A DNA stretch of 34,206 bases from Deltaproteobacteria bacterium (GCA_018399135.1 JAGYPB010000031.1:1-34206); one strand, 5' to 3'. Positions 1 through 7,669 are shown, counted from the stretch's first letter. Numbers and translations: made by a program. The notes: generated by a model from the letters alone, not told the origin.

Positions 1-1
1 C

Positions 2-1177
2 CCCATCACCTGCCTAGGTGCCAGCTGGGAAACACGGGCGACACCGACCAGTTGGCCCGGTAGAGATCTGACCCAGGTCGGTCTGACCACCGATACCTGT
101 TTGAACGATGTGGTGTTTGGGGGCGAAGAAAAACTGGCCGTCGCTATCGATCAGACCATTACCCGCTATCATCCCCAGGCCCTGTTTGTCTATGCTACCT
201 GCGTGACCGCCCTGATTGGTGACGATATCGACAAGGCCTGTCGCGAGGCAGCCGCCCGCCATGGCATCCCCTGTGTGCCGGTGCATGCCCCCGGCTTTGT
301 CGGCAGCAAGAACCTCGGCAGTCGCTTAGGCGGTGAAGCGGTGCTGACCCATCTGATCGGCACCCTTGAGCCGGACATCACCACCCCGTTGGATATCAAC
401 CTGATCGGTGAATACAATGTCACCGGTGATATGTGGCAGTATTCCCATCTGCTTGAAGAACTGGGGATCCGCGTCCTTTCCACTTTGAGTGGTGATGGCC
501 GGATTGCGGCGATCCGCACTGCCCATCGGGCCAAACTCAATGTCATCGTCTGTGCCAAATCCCTGGTCTCCATCACCCGCAAGATGCAGGAAATGTACGG
601 CATCCCCTGGATCTCTCTGTCCTTCTACGGCAAACGTGACACCTCAGCCGGACTGCTGGCCATTGCTGCTGCCCTGGGTGATCCGGCTTTGATCGAGCGC
701 ACCCATGCACTGGTGGCGCGGGAGGAAGCGGCGCTGGAGGAAAAACTTGCTCCATATCGCGCCATCTTTGCCGGCAAAAAGGCGGTGCTCAATACCGGCG
801 GCAACAAAACCTGGTCGATCGCCGCCGCCTTGCAGGATCTGGGTGTCGAGGTGGTAGCAACTGCGGTGCGCAAGGCCACCGAGGACGATCGGGCCAAAGC
901 GCGGGAGTACCTGGGGGCGAATGGGGTGCTGATGATGAACCCCGGGGCCGAACAGGCACGGATGATCGATGAAAAGGGCGCCCATATCCTGCTGGCCGGT
1001 GGGCGTTCCCTGTATACAGCGATCAAAAAGGGGATCGCTTTTATTGATGTCAACCAGGAGAAAAAAATCAGCTATGGTGCTTATGCCGGACTGCTCAATC
1101 TCGCCGAAGATCTCAAACATGCACTGGAAAGCCCGGTTTTTGCTTTGGCCGGTCGGAGGGCACCATGGAGCAGGTAA
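2..1177 (+). CDS. nifE: NifE, FeMo-cofactor assembly scaffold subunit (5' end missing)
   Basis: NifE forms the NifEN scaffold on which the NifB-derived cluster matures into FeMo-co before insertion into NifDK. The frame is open from base 2 and begins PITCLGASWETR, which corresponds to roughly residue 58 of Azotobacter NifE, so about 55-60 residues lie outside the window. Family landmarks follow: TCVTALIGDD, DINLIGEYNVTGDMW, the Cys-containing VCAKSLV, GGNKTWS, FIDVNQEKK and a C-terminal RRAPWSR. Between about 35 and 65 the reading (ATPTSWPGRDL) departs from the expected GTPTSGPDL, suggesting small indels near the edge. The stop overlaps nifN by 13 bases, so the two are translationally coupled. 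Family assignment is certain; the first 65 bases are unreliable. Confidence 0.95.
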   Translation, partial: PITCLGASWETRATPTSWPGRDLTQVGLTTDTCLNDVVFGGEEKLAVAIDQTITRYHPQALFVYATCVTALIGDDIDKACREAAARHGIPCVPVHAPGFVGSKNLGSRLGGEAVLTHLIGTLEPDITTPLDINLIGEYNVTGDMWQYSHLLEELGIRVLSTLSGDGRIAAIRTAHRAKLNVIVCAKSLVSITRKMQEMYGIPWISLSFYGKRDTSAGLLAIAAALGDPALIERTHALVAREEAALEEKLAPYRAIFAGKKAVLNTGGNKTWSIAAALQDLGVEVVATAVRKATEDDRAKAREYLGANGVLMMNPGAEQARMIDEKGAHILLAGGRSLYTAIKKGIAFIDVNQEKKISYGAYAGLLNLAEDLKHALESPVFALAGRRAPWSR

Positions 1178-2469
1178 AAACCCGGAGCAGACACAAATCA
1201 TCCAGGTCGTTACAGATCAATCCCTTCAAATTGTCGGCACCGATGGGGGCAACCCTGGCTTTTCTCGGGGTGCACCAGTGTATGCCGCTGATGCATGGCG
1301 GTCAGGGGTGCTCCAGTTTCACCAAGGTGTTTTATACCCGCCATTTTGCCGAACCCATCGCCCTGCAGACTACCGCCGTTACCGATGTCACGGCGATCCT
1401 CGATGGTGGTGATTACAGCATCAGCGAAGCGGTGAAAAATATCGGCAACAAGGTCACCCCGGAGCTGATCGGGCTTTATACCACCGGTCTGACCGAAACC
1501 AAGGGGGATGATGTCAGTGGGATCGCCAAACGGCTGGAAGTGCCGCTGGTTTATGTCAACACGCCCGATTACGAGGGGGGACTGGAACAGGGGTGGGCAG
1601 CGGCCTGCAGCGCCATGATCCGGCAACTGACGAATGCCTGTAGCGACGTTGACGACAATCTTCTGGTGCTGCTCCCCCATGTCAGCCTGACACCCCTTGA
1701 GGTGGAAAAGATCGCTGATCTGATTGCCGCCTTCGGTTTCAATGTGGTGATCCTCCCGGATCTGTCGAGCTCCCTCGATGGCCATCTGGGGGAGAAGCAG
1801 GCGGCTCTTTCCAGTGGTGGCATCCGCATCGAACAAATTCGTGATCTGGCGCAGGCTGGGCTGGTGGTCAGTGTCGGCGCGTCGATGATTCCCTGCGCTC
1901 AGGAATTGCAGAAGAAAAATTCACAGCTGCGCCACCACCATTTCCCTCATCTTTCGGGTCTGGTCGCCACCGACGAGCTGATCAGGATGCTCCTTGATGA
2001 AACCGGTTTTCACGCCCCGCCACAGCAGGTCGGGCGTTGGCGCGACCGTCTGCGTGATGCTCTGCTCGACTGTCATTTCGCTCTGGGTAAAACCCGTTTT
2101 ATCCTGACCGGAGAGCCGGATATGCTTGCCGCCCTGTGTGCGATCATCAGCGAGGCGGGAGGGAAAGTCGCAGCGGTGATTGCCGCCACCGATTCAGCGG
2201 CCCTGGATGATCTTAAGGCGGAGCGGGTGATGGTCGGTGATCTGGGGGATGCCGAGGATCTGGCCGCCGACTATGACCTGATCGTCGGTGGTACCCATGT
2301 CGAAGCCCTGGCCGATCGCCTGGGGAAGGGGATGGTGCTACGCGGTTTTCCCAACTGGGAACAACTCGGCAATCAGCTGGTTCATGATTGTCTTTATCAA
2401 GGGGGAGCCTATTTTCTTTGCGAGGTCGCCAATGCGATTACTCGGCATCAGCATCATGGGAAACAGTAG
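1165..2469 (+). CDS. nifN: NifN, FeMo-cofactor assembly scaffold subunit
   Basis: This 434-residue protein is the NifK-like partner of NifE in the NifEN scaffold. The N-terminal half has INPFKLSAPMGATLAFLGVHQCMPLMHGGQGCSSF split across its length: the early PMGATLAFLG, then HQCMPLMHG and QGCSSF, the cysteine region typical of NifK/NifN. LIGLYTTGLTETKGDD and VYVNTPDYEGG follow. Length matches free-standing NifN (about 430-460). The start lies inside the end of nifE, and the TAG stop shares one base with the GTG of the next gene (TAGTG), so nifE, nifN and the scaffold-NifQ fusion form one tightly packed unit. The first 25 residues are basic and not conserved, and a slightly later start is possible. 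Confidence 0.95.
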   Translation: MEQVKTRSRHKSSRSLQINPFKLSAPMGATLAFLGVHQCMPLMHGGQGCSSFTKVFYTRHFAEPIALQTTAVTDVTAILDGGDYSISEAVKNIGNKVTPELIGLYTTGLTETKGDDVSGIAKRLEVPLVYVNTPDYEGGLEQGWAAACSAMIRQLTNACSDVDDNLLVLLPHVSLTPLEVEKIADLIAAFGFNVVILPDLSSSLDGHLGEKQAALSSGGIRIEQIRDLAQAGLVVSVGASMIPCAQELQKKNSQLRHHHFPHLSGLVATDELIRMLLDETGFHAPPQQVGRWRDRLRDALLDCHFALGKTRFILTGEPDMLAALCAIISEAGGKVAAVIAATDSAALDDLKAERVMVGDLGDAEDLAADYDLIVGGTHVEALADRLGKGMVLRGFPNWEQLGNQLVHDCLYQGGAYFLCEVANAITRHQHHGKQ

Positions 2470-3461
2470 TGAACGGCTATACTGAACAGATTCTTAACTA
2501 TGCCAATAACCCCGATTATGTCGGAGAACTGGCAGGCGCCGATGGTATCGGTGAAATCGGCCTGGGGGAAGGTGAGCGAGGTTCGCGCATCGCTGCCCGG
2601 TTTTTTCTTAAAACCGCGCAGCGGCAGATTGAATCAGTCAGATTTCAGGCTTTTGGTTGTGGTTATACCATTGCTGCCTGTGCGGCGGCGGCTGAATTGG
2701 CGGACAAATCAAGCATCAATGAGATTATCCAGATCAGTCGTGAAGCCATTGCCGTCCGGCTGGGCGGGCTGCCTGCCGATCGCCTTTATTGCGCTGATCT
2801 GGCCGCTGAGGCTTTACGGGCAGCGGTTGTCAGTATCGAGCATCAAGGGGAGCTGGTTGGCGGCAGTTTAACCTTGCACCAGGATCACGCCGGGCCGAGG
2901 GTCAACAGCGATCATCCGCGCTATCGCCAGCTGATGGATAGTTCCTGTCCCCCCAATATCCTGATGTCCGACCGCCATCTTCTCGCCTGTCTGCTGGTGG
3001 TCGTGGAACAGGAGAAAAGCACCCCCGCTATCGCTCTCGGGTTGTCATCACCGCAGTTCACCAGCCTGTACCGCAGTTATTTTCCGGCAATCGAATTCAA
3101 TCTTGATGAATCAAAGAATTCATTGACCGTTAGCAGGGATCCCGAATTGCTTCATCTGCTGTTGGGTTATGTCGCAGCAACAGATGAGACCACAGACATT
3201 TTATCAGCAACCCTGCTGGCGCGCTTCCTCGCCGCTCGTGCAATCATACCCGGACATCTCTGGGTCGCCATGGGGCTGTTCGACCGGGCAGAACTCAGCG
3301 CCGCAATCAAGCGGCATCTGCCGGCGCTATTTGCCGCCAATGACCAGGGGATGCGCTGGAAACGGTTTTTTTACAAGCAGATTTGTGAACAGGATGGCGG
3401 GGCGTTGTGCAAAAGTCCGGTTTGCGGTGACTGTAGTGAGTATGAGTTGTGTTTTGGGTAA
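2469..3461 (+). CDS. Fusion of IscU/NifU-type Fe-S scaffold domain and NifQ (Mo donor)
   Basis: This 330-residue protein has two recognisable parts. Residues 1 to about 125 resemble IscU or the NifU N-domain: ILNYANNPDYVGEL, then FQAFGCGYTIAAC, and YCADLAAEALRAA. Cys64 and Cys108 match the second and third scaffold cysteines. The first cysteine and the following Asp (ACGD in IscU) read ERGS here, around residues 36-39. Residues about 150-330 match NifQ: ALGLSSPQFTSLYRSYFP, MRWKRFFYKQ, and a C-terminal C-x4-C-x2-C-x5-C (Cys314, 319, 322, 328), the NifQ Mo-Fe-S ligand motif. NifQ supplies molybdenum for FeMo-co. The GTG at 2469 is preferred because it overlaps the nifN stop; the upstream ATG at 2388 lies deep inside nifN and its residues match no family. 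Both domains are confident; that the scaffold half still builds clusters is doubtful. Confidence 0.9.
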   Translation: MNGYTEQILNYANNPDYVGELAGADGIGEIGLGEGERGSRIAARFFLKTAQRQIESVRFQAFGCGYTIAACAAAAELADKSSINEIIQISREAIAVRLGGLPADRLYCADLAAEALRAAVVSIEHQGELVGGSLTLHQDHAGPRVNSDHPRYRQLMDSSCPPNILMSDRHLLACLLVVVEQEKSTPAIALGLSSPQFTSLYRSYFPAIEFNLDESKNSLTVSRDPELLHLLLGYVAATDETTDILSATLLARFLAARAIIPGHLWVAMGLFDRAELSAAIKRHLPALFAANDQGMRWKRFFYKQICEQDGGALCKSPVCGDCSEYELCFG

Positions 3462-3465
3462 AAAA

Positions 3466-3493
3466 ACGGGGAGATGTGTTTGTATCTCCCCGT
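3466..3493 (-). terminator. Intrinsic terminator between the converging nif units
   Basis: A perfect 10-bp stem (ACGGGGAGAT / ATCTCCCCGT) has an 8-base loop. On the - strand it is followed by seven T residues, so it ends the nifB-side transcripts. On the + strand, just after the scaffold-NifQ stop, the T tract is weak (TCTGGTTT), so termination there may be partial. Confidence 0.85.
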
Positions 3494-3530
3494 TCTGGTT
3501 TGATATTGCCGTGAACCTTGAACCGTCATA

Positions 3531-4372
3531 TCAGCTGGCCGTCCTTCTTCCCTCCAGTACTTCCAGATCGATATCCTGACCAACGACCCCGGCGGCATCG
3601 GCACGGCACTGTTTACAGTGGCGGGCCTGGGAGAGGATGAGCTCTGCCTGATTGCGCACCATGTCCATGGTCAGTGCCGTCGGGGGGACAACGTCCTGAA
3701 CATGCCAACCGGGATGACCGGGTGATATTCATCATCTGTGCCCCGGTTGCTTGATGGCGGCTCAGGGTTTCATGATCATTGACGTCAGGGGATGTAGACG
3801 TGTGGTTGATTTTGACGATCAATCCGGCTGCCGTGGCCGAACGCAATCCTTCCAGTTGATTGTGCAGGATGGCGGCACCTTCTTCGCCTCTGAGTTTCTT
3901 CCCCTGATGCCTCACCATTCATAAACCTTTGCGCCGGTTGCCGCAGTCAAGGCATTGATGGTAATGGTCAGGCTGGTCACCCCGGCAACAATGATTTTAT
4001 CAACCGACTACGGCAATAGCGAGCCATTGGTTGACGTGACTGTTCAGGGAATTCCTTGCGGACCAGATCAAAGGCGATGTTGATGCAATCGGTTCGCCGG
4101 GGCCGGCGATGCCGACGACCTTGAGATTCGGCGCCACCTTCATTTCCATGTGTCTCTTGACCAGACGCACGCGCTCCAGCGATTGTTCAGGTGTTGTGCC
4201 CGACTGGTGACGCCGGGACGACTTTCGTTAACACAGTCAAAGCGCCGTTCACAAAAGCCGCCATGATATTGCGCAGGAGCCACCGGCGAAAGTGGATGCG
4301 TCCGGCACTGTGATCGCCGCCGAAACGTCGGAAATTTTTGTAGTAGCAGTCATCATCAGGCGTGGTCGCCAT
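3531..4372 (-). pseudogene. nifB: nifB, radical-SAM FeMo-cofactor core synthase, broken by frameshifts
   Basis: NifB makes the carbide-centred 8Fe core from two 4Fe-4S clusters using SAM. Pieces in different frames follow family order: start with FGGDHSAGRIHF, then VAPA...GFCERRFDCVNESRPGVT (radical-SAM and downstream cysteines), LERVRLVKRHMEMKVAPNLKVVGIAGPGEPIAS, RHQGKKLRGEEGAAILHNQLEGLRSATAAGLIVKIN across two segments, and finally QARHCKQCRADAAGVVGQD ending at a TGA at 3531. At least five indels and in-frame stops interrupt it, and the CNIQC stretch of the radical-SAM motif is scrambled. The start ATG has a good AAGGAG. The span would give about 280 residues, a NifB core without a fused NifX domain. 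Protein-level conservation between breaks suggests sequence error or very recent loss. Confidence 0.85.
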
Positions 4373-4425
4373 GGGTGTCTCCTTGTGAAATCAGGGAAGG
4401 AAAGCGCCGTTGCCTGACCCGGGAT

Positions 4426-4460
4426 AAAAAACCCCGAGAACTCAACTAAGAGTTTCGGGG
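4426..4460 (-). terminator. Leader terminator (attenuator) upstream of nifB
   Basis: On the - strand, about 50 bases before the nifB ATG, CCCCGAAACTC pairs with GAGTTCTCGGGG (one bulged C, 6-base loop) and is followed by TTTTTT. This is an intrinsic terminator inside the nifB leader, so full transcription of nifB would need read-through or antitermination. Confidence 0.8.
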
Positions 4461-4503
4461 CGACTGTGCCTTGGGAACAGGGTTACATCAACGTAACCCT
4501 GTT
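4459..4503 (-). promoter_or_regulatory. Candidate ANTAR-type two-hairpin leader of nifB
   Basis: Read on the - strand. Hairpin 1 (4476-4503) is AACAGGGTTAC / GTAACCCTGTT with the 6-base loop GTTGAT. After 19 bases comes a short hairpin 2 (4459-4470), GGC-ACAGTC-GCC, whose hexaloop has A at position 1 and G at position 4 as in known ANTAR target RNAs. The 3' arm of hairpin 2 uses the first C of the terminator stem, so the two may compete. Hairpin 1 has G rather than A at loop position 1. Stem 2 is only 3 bp, so this is a candidate. Confidence 0.5.
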
Positions 4504-4537
4504 GTTTAATAGGTATTGTATGAACTATTAACTTATA

Positions 4538-4551
4538 GAGCATGCGTGCCA
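4538..4551 (-). promoter_or_regulatory. Sigma-54-like element upstream of nifB with short spacing
   Basis: The - strand reads TGGCACGCATGCTC. The GG of TGGCAC and the GC of ATGCT resemble -24 and -12 elements, but they are about 3 bases too close together. As given it should not work. It lies in the same stretch as several apparent indels, so the spacing may be an artefact. Confidence 0.3.
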
Positions 4552-4661
4552 ATTATCAGATCGAGATATAGAGGCCGATCACAGTCCGGTGATAGCGTGA
4601 AGCTGCTGATAATCTAGGCACATTCTCCAGGTGCTGCGTTATAAGGATCAAGTCAATAAGG

Positions 4662-5043
4662 TCACAGATGTGGGCAGCTTTGCGCCGGTTGCATTTTGCC
4701 TTTGCACTGCCCGCCACAGACACTGTCGTGAGCCAGTTTAAGTGCCTCAGAGTGGATCCGGAAGGCGATGACCGAAAGTGCCAGCCTTTTCCAGTTCCAC
4801 TTTGGGTAGCTCCCGTCCTTGGCTGTAACCACCGCCTTGCAGTCTTTGATCGCCTCAACAATGGCATCGATGGCGATAGCAAGGGATGATCCCAGATCGA
4901 AGGAACAGTATTTTCGACTTCAACCTCACCCAATCTGTTCCGGATTGTGGCTGCGGTAGTCATTGTATATCAGAAAACGCCGGGCGTGGCCAAAGTGTTG
5001 AGTCTACCTCGGTTCCTGATTTGAATGTGACAGCAATAAGCAT
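4662..5043 (-). pseudogene. Second NifX/NafY-like cofactor-binding protein gene, frameshifted
   Basis: The start MLIAVTFKSGTEV has an AAGGAG ahead of it. The next frame continues TQHFGHARRFLIYNDYRSHNPEQIG, then GEVEVEN, then SLAIAIDAIVEAIKDCKAVVTAK, a pattern shared by the dinitrogenase iron-molybdenum-cofactor domain (NifX, NafY, NifB C-terminus). One further switch gives PKVELEKAG. At least four indels break the frame. The frame that ends at 4662 closes with an unusual cysteine tail, C-x3-C-x9-C (CGGQC ... SCPHL), which may or may not belong to the intact protein. It lies between a nif ferredoxin and nifB. The domain is confident; the exact role and end are not. Confidence 0.7.
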
Positions 5044-5071
5044 GAGATGCTCTCCTTGTGCAGCAGAGGGT

Positions 5072-5353
5072 TTAATCTTCTGCTAAGCTGCATGGGCGCA
5101 AGCTGAAACATTTCTTCCGGACAGGCGACGCCACGGGCGGCACAGCCGACCACAGTTGTCTTCGGCAACGACATCATCACCATACGCGAAGGTATAGTTT
5201 TCTCTTCGTCTTCAATATCCAATGGTGCCAGTACTTTGCGGGAACAGGCTTTGTAGCAGCGCCCACAACCAGTACATTTTTTCGTGGTCGATTCCTTCGA
5301 CGAAGGTCGGGTAAGTGCTTCCACCTTTGGTCGATTCCGGTAATAAAGGCCAT
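5072..5353 (-). pseudogene. nif-associated 2x[4Fe-4S] ferredoxin (FdxB-like), frameshifted
   Basis: The start MAFITGI has an AAGGAG ahead. With a one-base shift the next stretch reads TKGGSTYPTFVEGIDHEK, and another shift gives KCTGCGRCYKACSRKVLAP, a classical C-x2-C-x2-C-x3-C cluster motif, then DIEDEEKTI and RMVMMSLP. The second motif reads VVGCAARGVACPEEMF: a one-base insertion removes its first Cys (NCVGC expected) and a TGT-to-CGT change replaces another with Arg. These ferredoxins of nif clusters carry electrons or assist cofactor synthesis. The 3' end is set at the first TAA giving the usual length of about 94 codons and is uncertain. Confidence 0.75.
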
Positions 5354-5407
5354 GAGTTTTCTCCTTGTGATTTTTTTAAAATGTTTCAATGATAGATGTT
5401 TGGGGAT

Positions 5408-5490
5408 CACGTCGGGGGTATTTTCATTTGCGGGAAAAACTCGGCTATCGCCTCAAACAGTCCCCGCTGCATTCAAACACCCCCGACGTG
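5408..5490. repeat. Long imperfect hairpin between nifX and the ferredoxin gene
   Basis: Perfect 12-base arms, CACGTCGGGGGT (5408-5419) and ACCCCCGACGTG (5479-5490), enclose 59 bases that contain a shorter GCGGG/CCCGC pair. It sits in the 172-base gap after nifX. No T tract follows, so it is not a simple terminator. It may be a mobile palindromic intergenic element or an RNA-stability structure. Confidence 0.6.
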
Positions 5491-5514
5491 GTCATTGCTG
5501 GTTGTTTATCCAAA

Positions 5515-5537
5515 GGCGTGATGAATCACACCCCTAC
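5515..5537. repeat. Copy of the GGCGTGATGAATCAC intergenic repeat
   Basis: GGCGTGATGAATCACACCCCTAC is shared, apart from one base, with 7699-7721 between nifD and nifK. The copy overlaps the last codons of nifX, which therefore ends inside the repeat. Confidence 0.7.
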
Positions 5538-5897
5538 ATCTTTTAATAGGGCTTTTCGCAACCAGGGTGGTGGGCTGCCGCGCAGCACTTCCTGGAGTTG
5601 TTCGATGGTGTCACTGATTGGAGCTTTGGTTTTGCTTTTGATCGGATGAATCTTCTTGGCAACTAGACGCGCCGCAGCCGGACCACCGATCTCGGCGACA
5701 TAGACCAGGGCACAGTCGGCCAGACCGGCACAGCGGGATTCGATGCGGTCGGATTCGTCATCCCCTGAAGTGCTGACCTGGACAATCCCGTTGAAGTTCG
5801 CCTTCTCCGCTCCAACCTCCCAGATAATGAATTCTTTGGCCCGACCGAAATGTTCATCGATGTGAATTTTATCGGTGCTGGCAAAGGCAACGTTCAT
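5526..5897 (-). CDS. nifX: NifX, FeMo-cofactor precursor carrier
   Basis: A 123-residue NifX. The family binds NifB-co or the VK-cluster and passes it between NifB, NifEN and NifDK. Visible signature: MNVAFASTDKIHIDEHFGRAKEFIIWEV at the start (the HFGRA motif around residues 16-20), then SRCAGLADCALVYVAEIGGPAAARLVAKKIHPIK. The ATG at 5897 is chosen because GAGGA lies six bases upstream; upstream in-frame ATGs (5903, 5990) have no suitable ribosome site. The last residues (LLKDVGV) are encoded within a repeat copy, so the native C-terminus may have been altered. It follows nifK after 190 bases and is the last intact gene of the nifHDKX run. Confidence 0.92.
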   Translation of the reverse strand: MNVAFASTDKIHIDEHFGRAKEFIIWEVGAEKANFNGIVQVSTSGDDESDRIESRCAGLADCALVYVAEIGGPAAARLVAKKIHPIKSKTKAPISDTIEQLQEVLRGSPPPWLRKALLKDVGV

Positions 5898-6087
5898 GTG
5901 CATTCCTCGCTTTCTTGTACTGTCGATGATGTCGAAGCGTCTGATGCGGATCATAGGTAAATCAATTTCACACTCGTTCGCTGTTCTCACTTAAGCCAGT
6001 AAGTAGTCTCGGTTCAGCACCAGTTCGGGTGTCCGGTGCCAAGGGGCGCTTTGCGTCTTCGCAGCTTGACGTGAAGCGGTTTTCCCT

Positions 6088-7554
6088 TTAGCGCATCATC
6101 TCAAACCACTGATCCTCACAAGTCTCATCAACCGTATCGAGGAACTTGTTGACAATGCCGGTCAGCAGGCTGACGGCACCGTTGTAGCCGATCACCGGAG
6201 TTCGGTGCAGGTTGACCCGATCCATGATGGGAAAACCGATGCGGAAAAGCGGGATTTTTGCATCACGGGCAACCCATTTGCAGTGTGTATCGCCGATGAT
6301 TCCATCCACCGGATCGGTCATACACAAGCTACGCATGTGCCACAGGTCTTTATTGACGTAGACGGTTCCCTGAGCGCCGTATAGAGGGGAGGTTGCCAGC
6401 AGGGCCTCCATCTCTTTTTTGAACTTCTTGTTCGAGCGGGAGCAGAGGATGTGGTAGGGAACCGCACCCATCTCCAGCAGGAAGGAGACAATGCCGAGGA
6501 GATAGTCAGGATCTCCGGCAACGGCAAACTTTTTTCCGTGAATATACTGATGTGCATCGGTCATGGCATCAACTGCGCGACCGCGTTCAGCTTTCAGCTC
6601 AGCCGGGATCGGTTTGTCGAACATCTCGCTCAGTGCCATCAGAAACTCGTCGGTCTTGCGGATGCCCATGGGCAGCGGTAAGATGTTGTTCTTTCCTGAA
6701 TAATTCTGTTCGAGCCATTTCATGCAGTTCAGAGTGGAATACTTCATCAGTGAAATGGTCGCTTTAGCATTGATGGAATCCGCTGCGGCATCGAGTGGGG
6801 TGCCGCCGCTGTACATGCGGTAGGTGCCGTCACAGACCGAATCAAAAACATCGGAGATGTCGGCGAGTACGGTGTAGTCTATCCCCATGGCGTCAAAGTA
6901 ACGCTTGTATTCCCGCAGGTTGCCGGTGTTGCCGTCAAAACCGGGGATCAGATTGAGTTTGCCGTTATCAGCCCCTTCTTTTTTGTGCCCTTCGGTCAGA
7001 TACTCCAGCATCGCCTTGAGCATACTGTCATACCCATGGATATGGGTGCCGTTGAAGCTGGGGGTGTTGGCATAGGGGGTTGGCAGTTCTTCTGGAATAT
7101 GACCTTTTATTTTGGCATTGCGGATAAACGCGGTCAGGTCATCGCCAATAACTTCCGGCATGCAGGTGGTAAAAACCGGAATAACCTTCGGCTTGTAAAG
7201 CGCATAAGCATTCTCCAAACCTTCAAATAAGTTGTTCTGGCCGCCGAACACCGCGCCGTCTTCGGTCATGGCATCGCTGGTTGCGCACGCCGGTTCGCGG
7301 AAGTGACGGCTGAAAGTACTGCGGAAGTAGGAGGCGCAGCCCTGCGAGCCGTGAATAAAGGGGAGGGATCCCTCAAATCCATGGGCAACCATCTGTGCGC
7401 CCAGGGGTTGACAGGCATGGGCCGGGTTGACTACCAGCGCCTCGCGGGCAAAGTTTTTTTCCTTGTATTCCTCACTATTAATCCAGTTTTTAACCCGTTC
7501 TATTTCTTCTGCCGAATGTTCGGTCATCGGCTTGACGGCGGTAGTAGTACTCAT
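6088..7554 (-). CDS. nifK: Nitrogenase MoFe protein beta subunit
   Basis: This 488-residue NifK contributes half of each P-cluster in the alpha2-beta2 MoFe protein. Landmarks: NPAHACQPLGAQ and GSQGCASYFRS (P-cluster cysteines), FTTCMPEVIGDDL (third P-cluster Cys), TPSFNGTHIHGYD, IPGFDGNTGN, then GDPDYLLGI, and near the end IGFPIMDRVNLHRTPVIGYNGA. The length is close to the group-II NifK norm, and the first 55 residues are the usual variable extension. The ATG has a clear AAGGAG. Unusually, 177 bases containing palindromic repeats separate it from nifD. Confidence 0.97.
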   Translation of the reverse strand: MSTTTAVKPMTEHSAEEIERVKNWINSEEYKEKNFAREALVVNPAHACQPLGAQMVAHGFEGSLPFIHGSQGCASYFRSTFSRHFREPACATSDAMTEDGAVFGGQNNLFEGLENAYALYKPKVIPVFTTCMPEVIGDDLTAFIRNAKIKGHIPEELPTPYANTPSFNGTHIHGYDSMLKAMLEYLTEGHKKEGADNGKLNLIPGFDGNTGNLREYKRYFDAMGIDYTVLADISDVFDSVCDGTYRMYSGGTPLDAAADSINAKATISLMKYSTLNCMKWLEQNYSGKNNILPLPMGIRKTDEFLMALSEMFDKPIPAELKAERGRAVDAMTDAHQYIHGKKFAVAGDPDYLLGIVSFLLEMGAVPYHILCSRSNKKFKKEMEALLATSPLYGAQGTVYVNKDLWHMRSLCMTDPVDGIIGDTHCKWVARDAKIPLFRIGFPIMDRVNLHRTPVIGYNGAVSLLTGIVNKFLDTVDETCEDQWFEMMR

Positions 7555-7615
7555 GATGTTGCTCCTTGTGTGTCGACTTCGCAGGTGACCCGGCGAATGT
7601 TGTCATTCTTTGTAG

Positions 7616-7635
7616 GGGCGCAATTTTTTGCGCCC
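7616..7635. repeat. Palindrome in the nifD-nifK gap (GGGCGCAA hairpin)
   Basis: GGGCGCAA and TTGCGCCC flank a TTTT loop and are preceded by TGTAG, the same GTAGGGGCG flank as the repeat nearby, read in opposite orientation. It is probably one arm of a composite palindromic element. A hairpin here could reduce nifK relative to nifHD or mark an RNA-processing site. Confidence 0.6.
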
Positions 7636-7669
7636 GAGGGTAATCATTACGTCTGAATGAAGGTTGAAT

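Noticed and set aside
2388..2468. Longer N-terminus for the scaffold-NifQ fusion
   Set aside because: It overlaps nifN, matches no family and the GTG at the nifN stop fits translational coupling.
3613..3918. 101-codon - strand frame as a separate small gene
   Set aside because: Its middle is clearly an internal NifB segment and both ends run out of frame, so it belongs to the broken nifB.
6026..6041. Possible sigma-54 promoter before nifX (TGGCAC at -24)
   Set aside because: The -12 position has no GC, so only half of the element is present.
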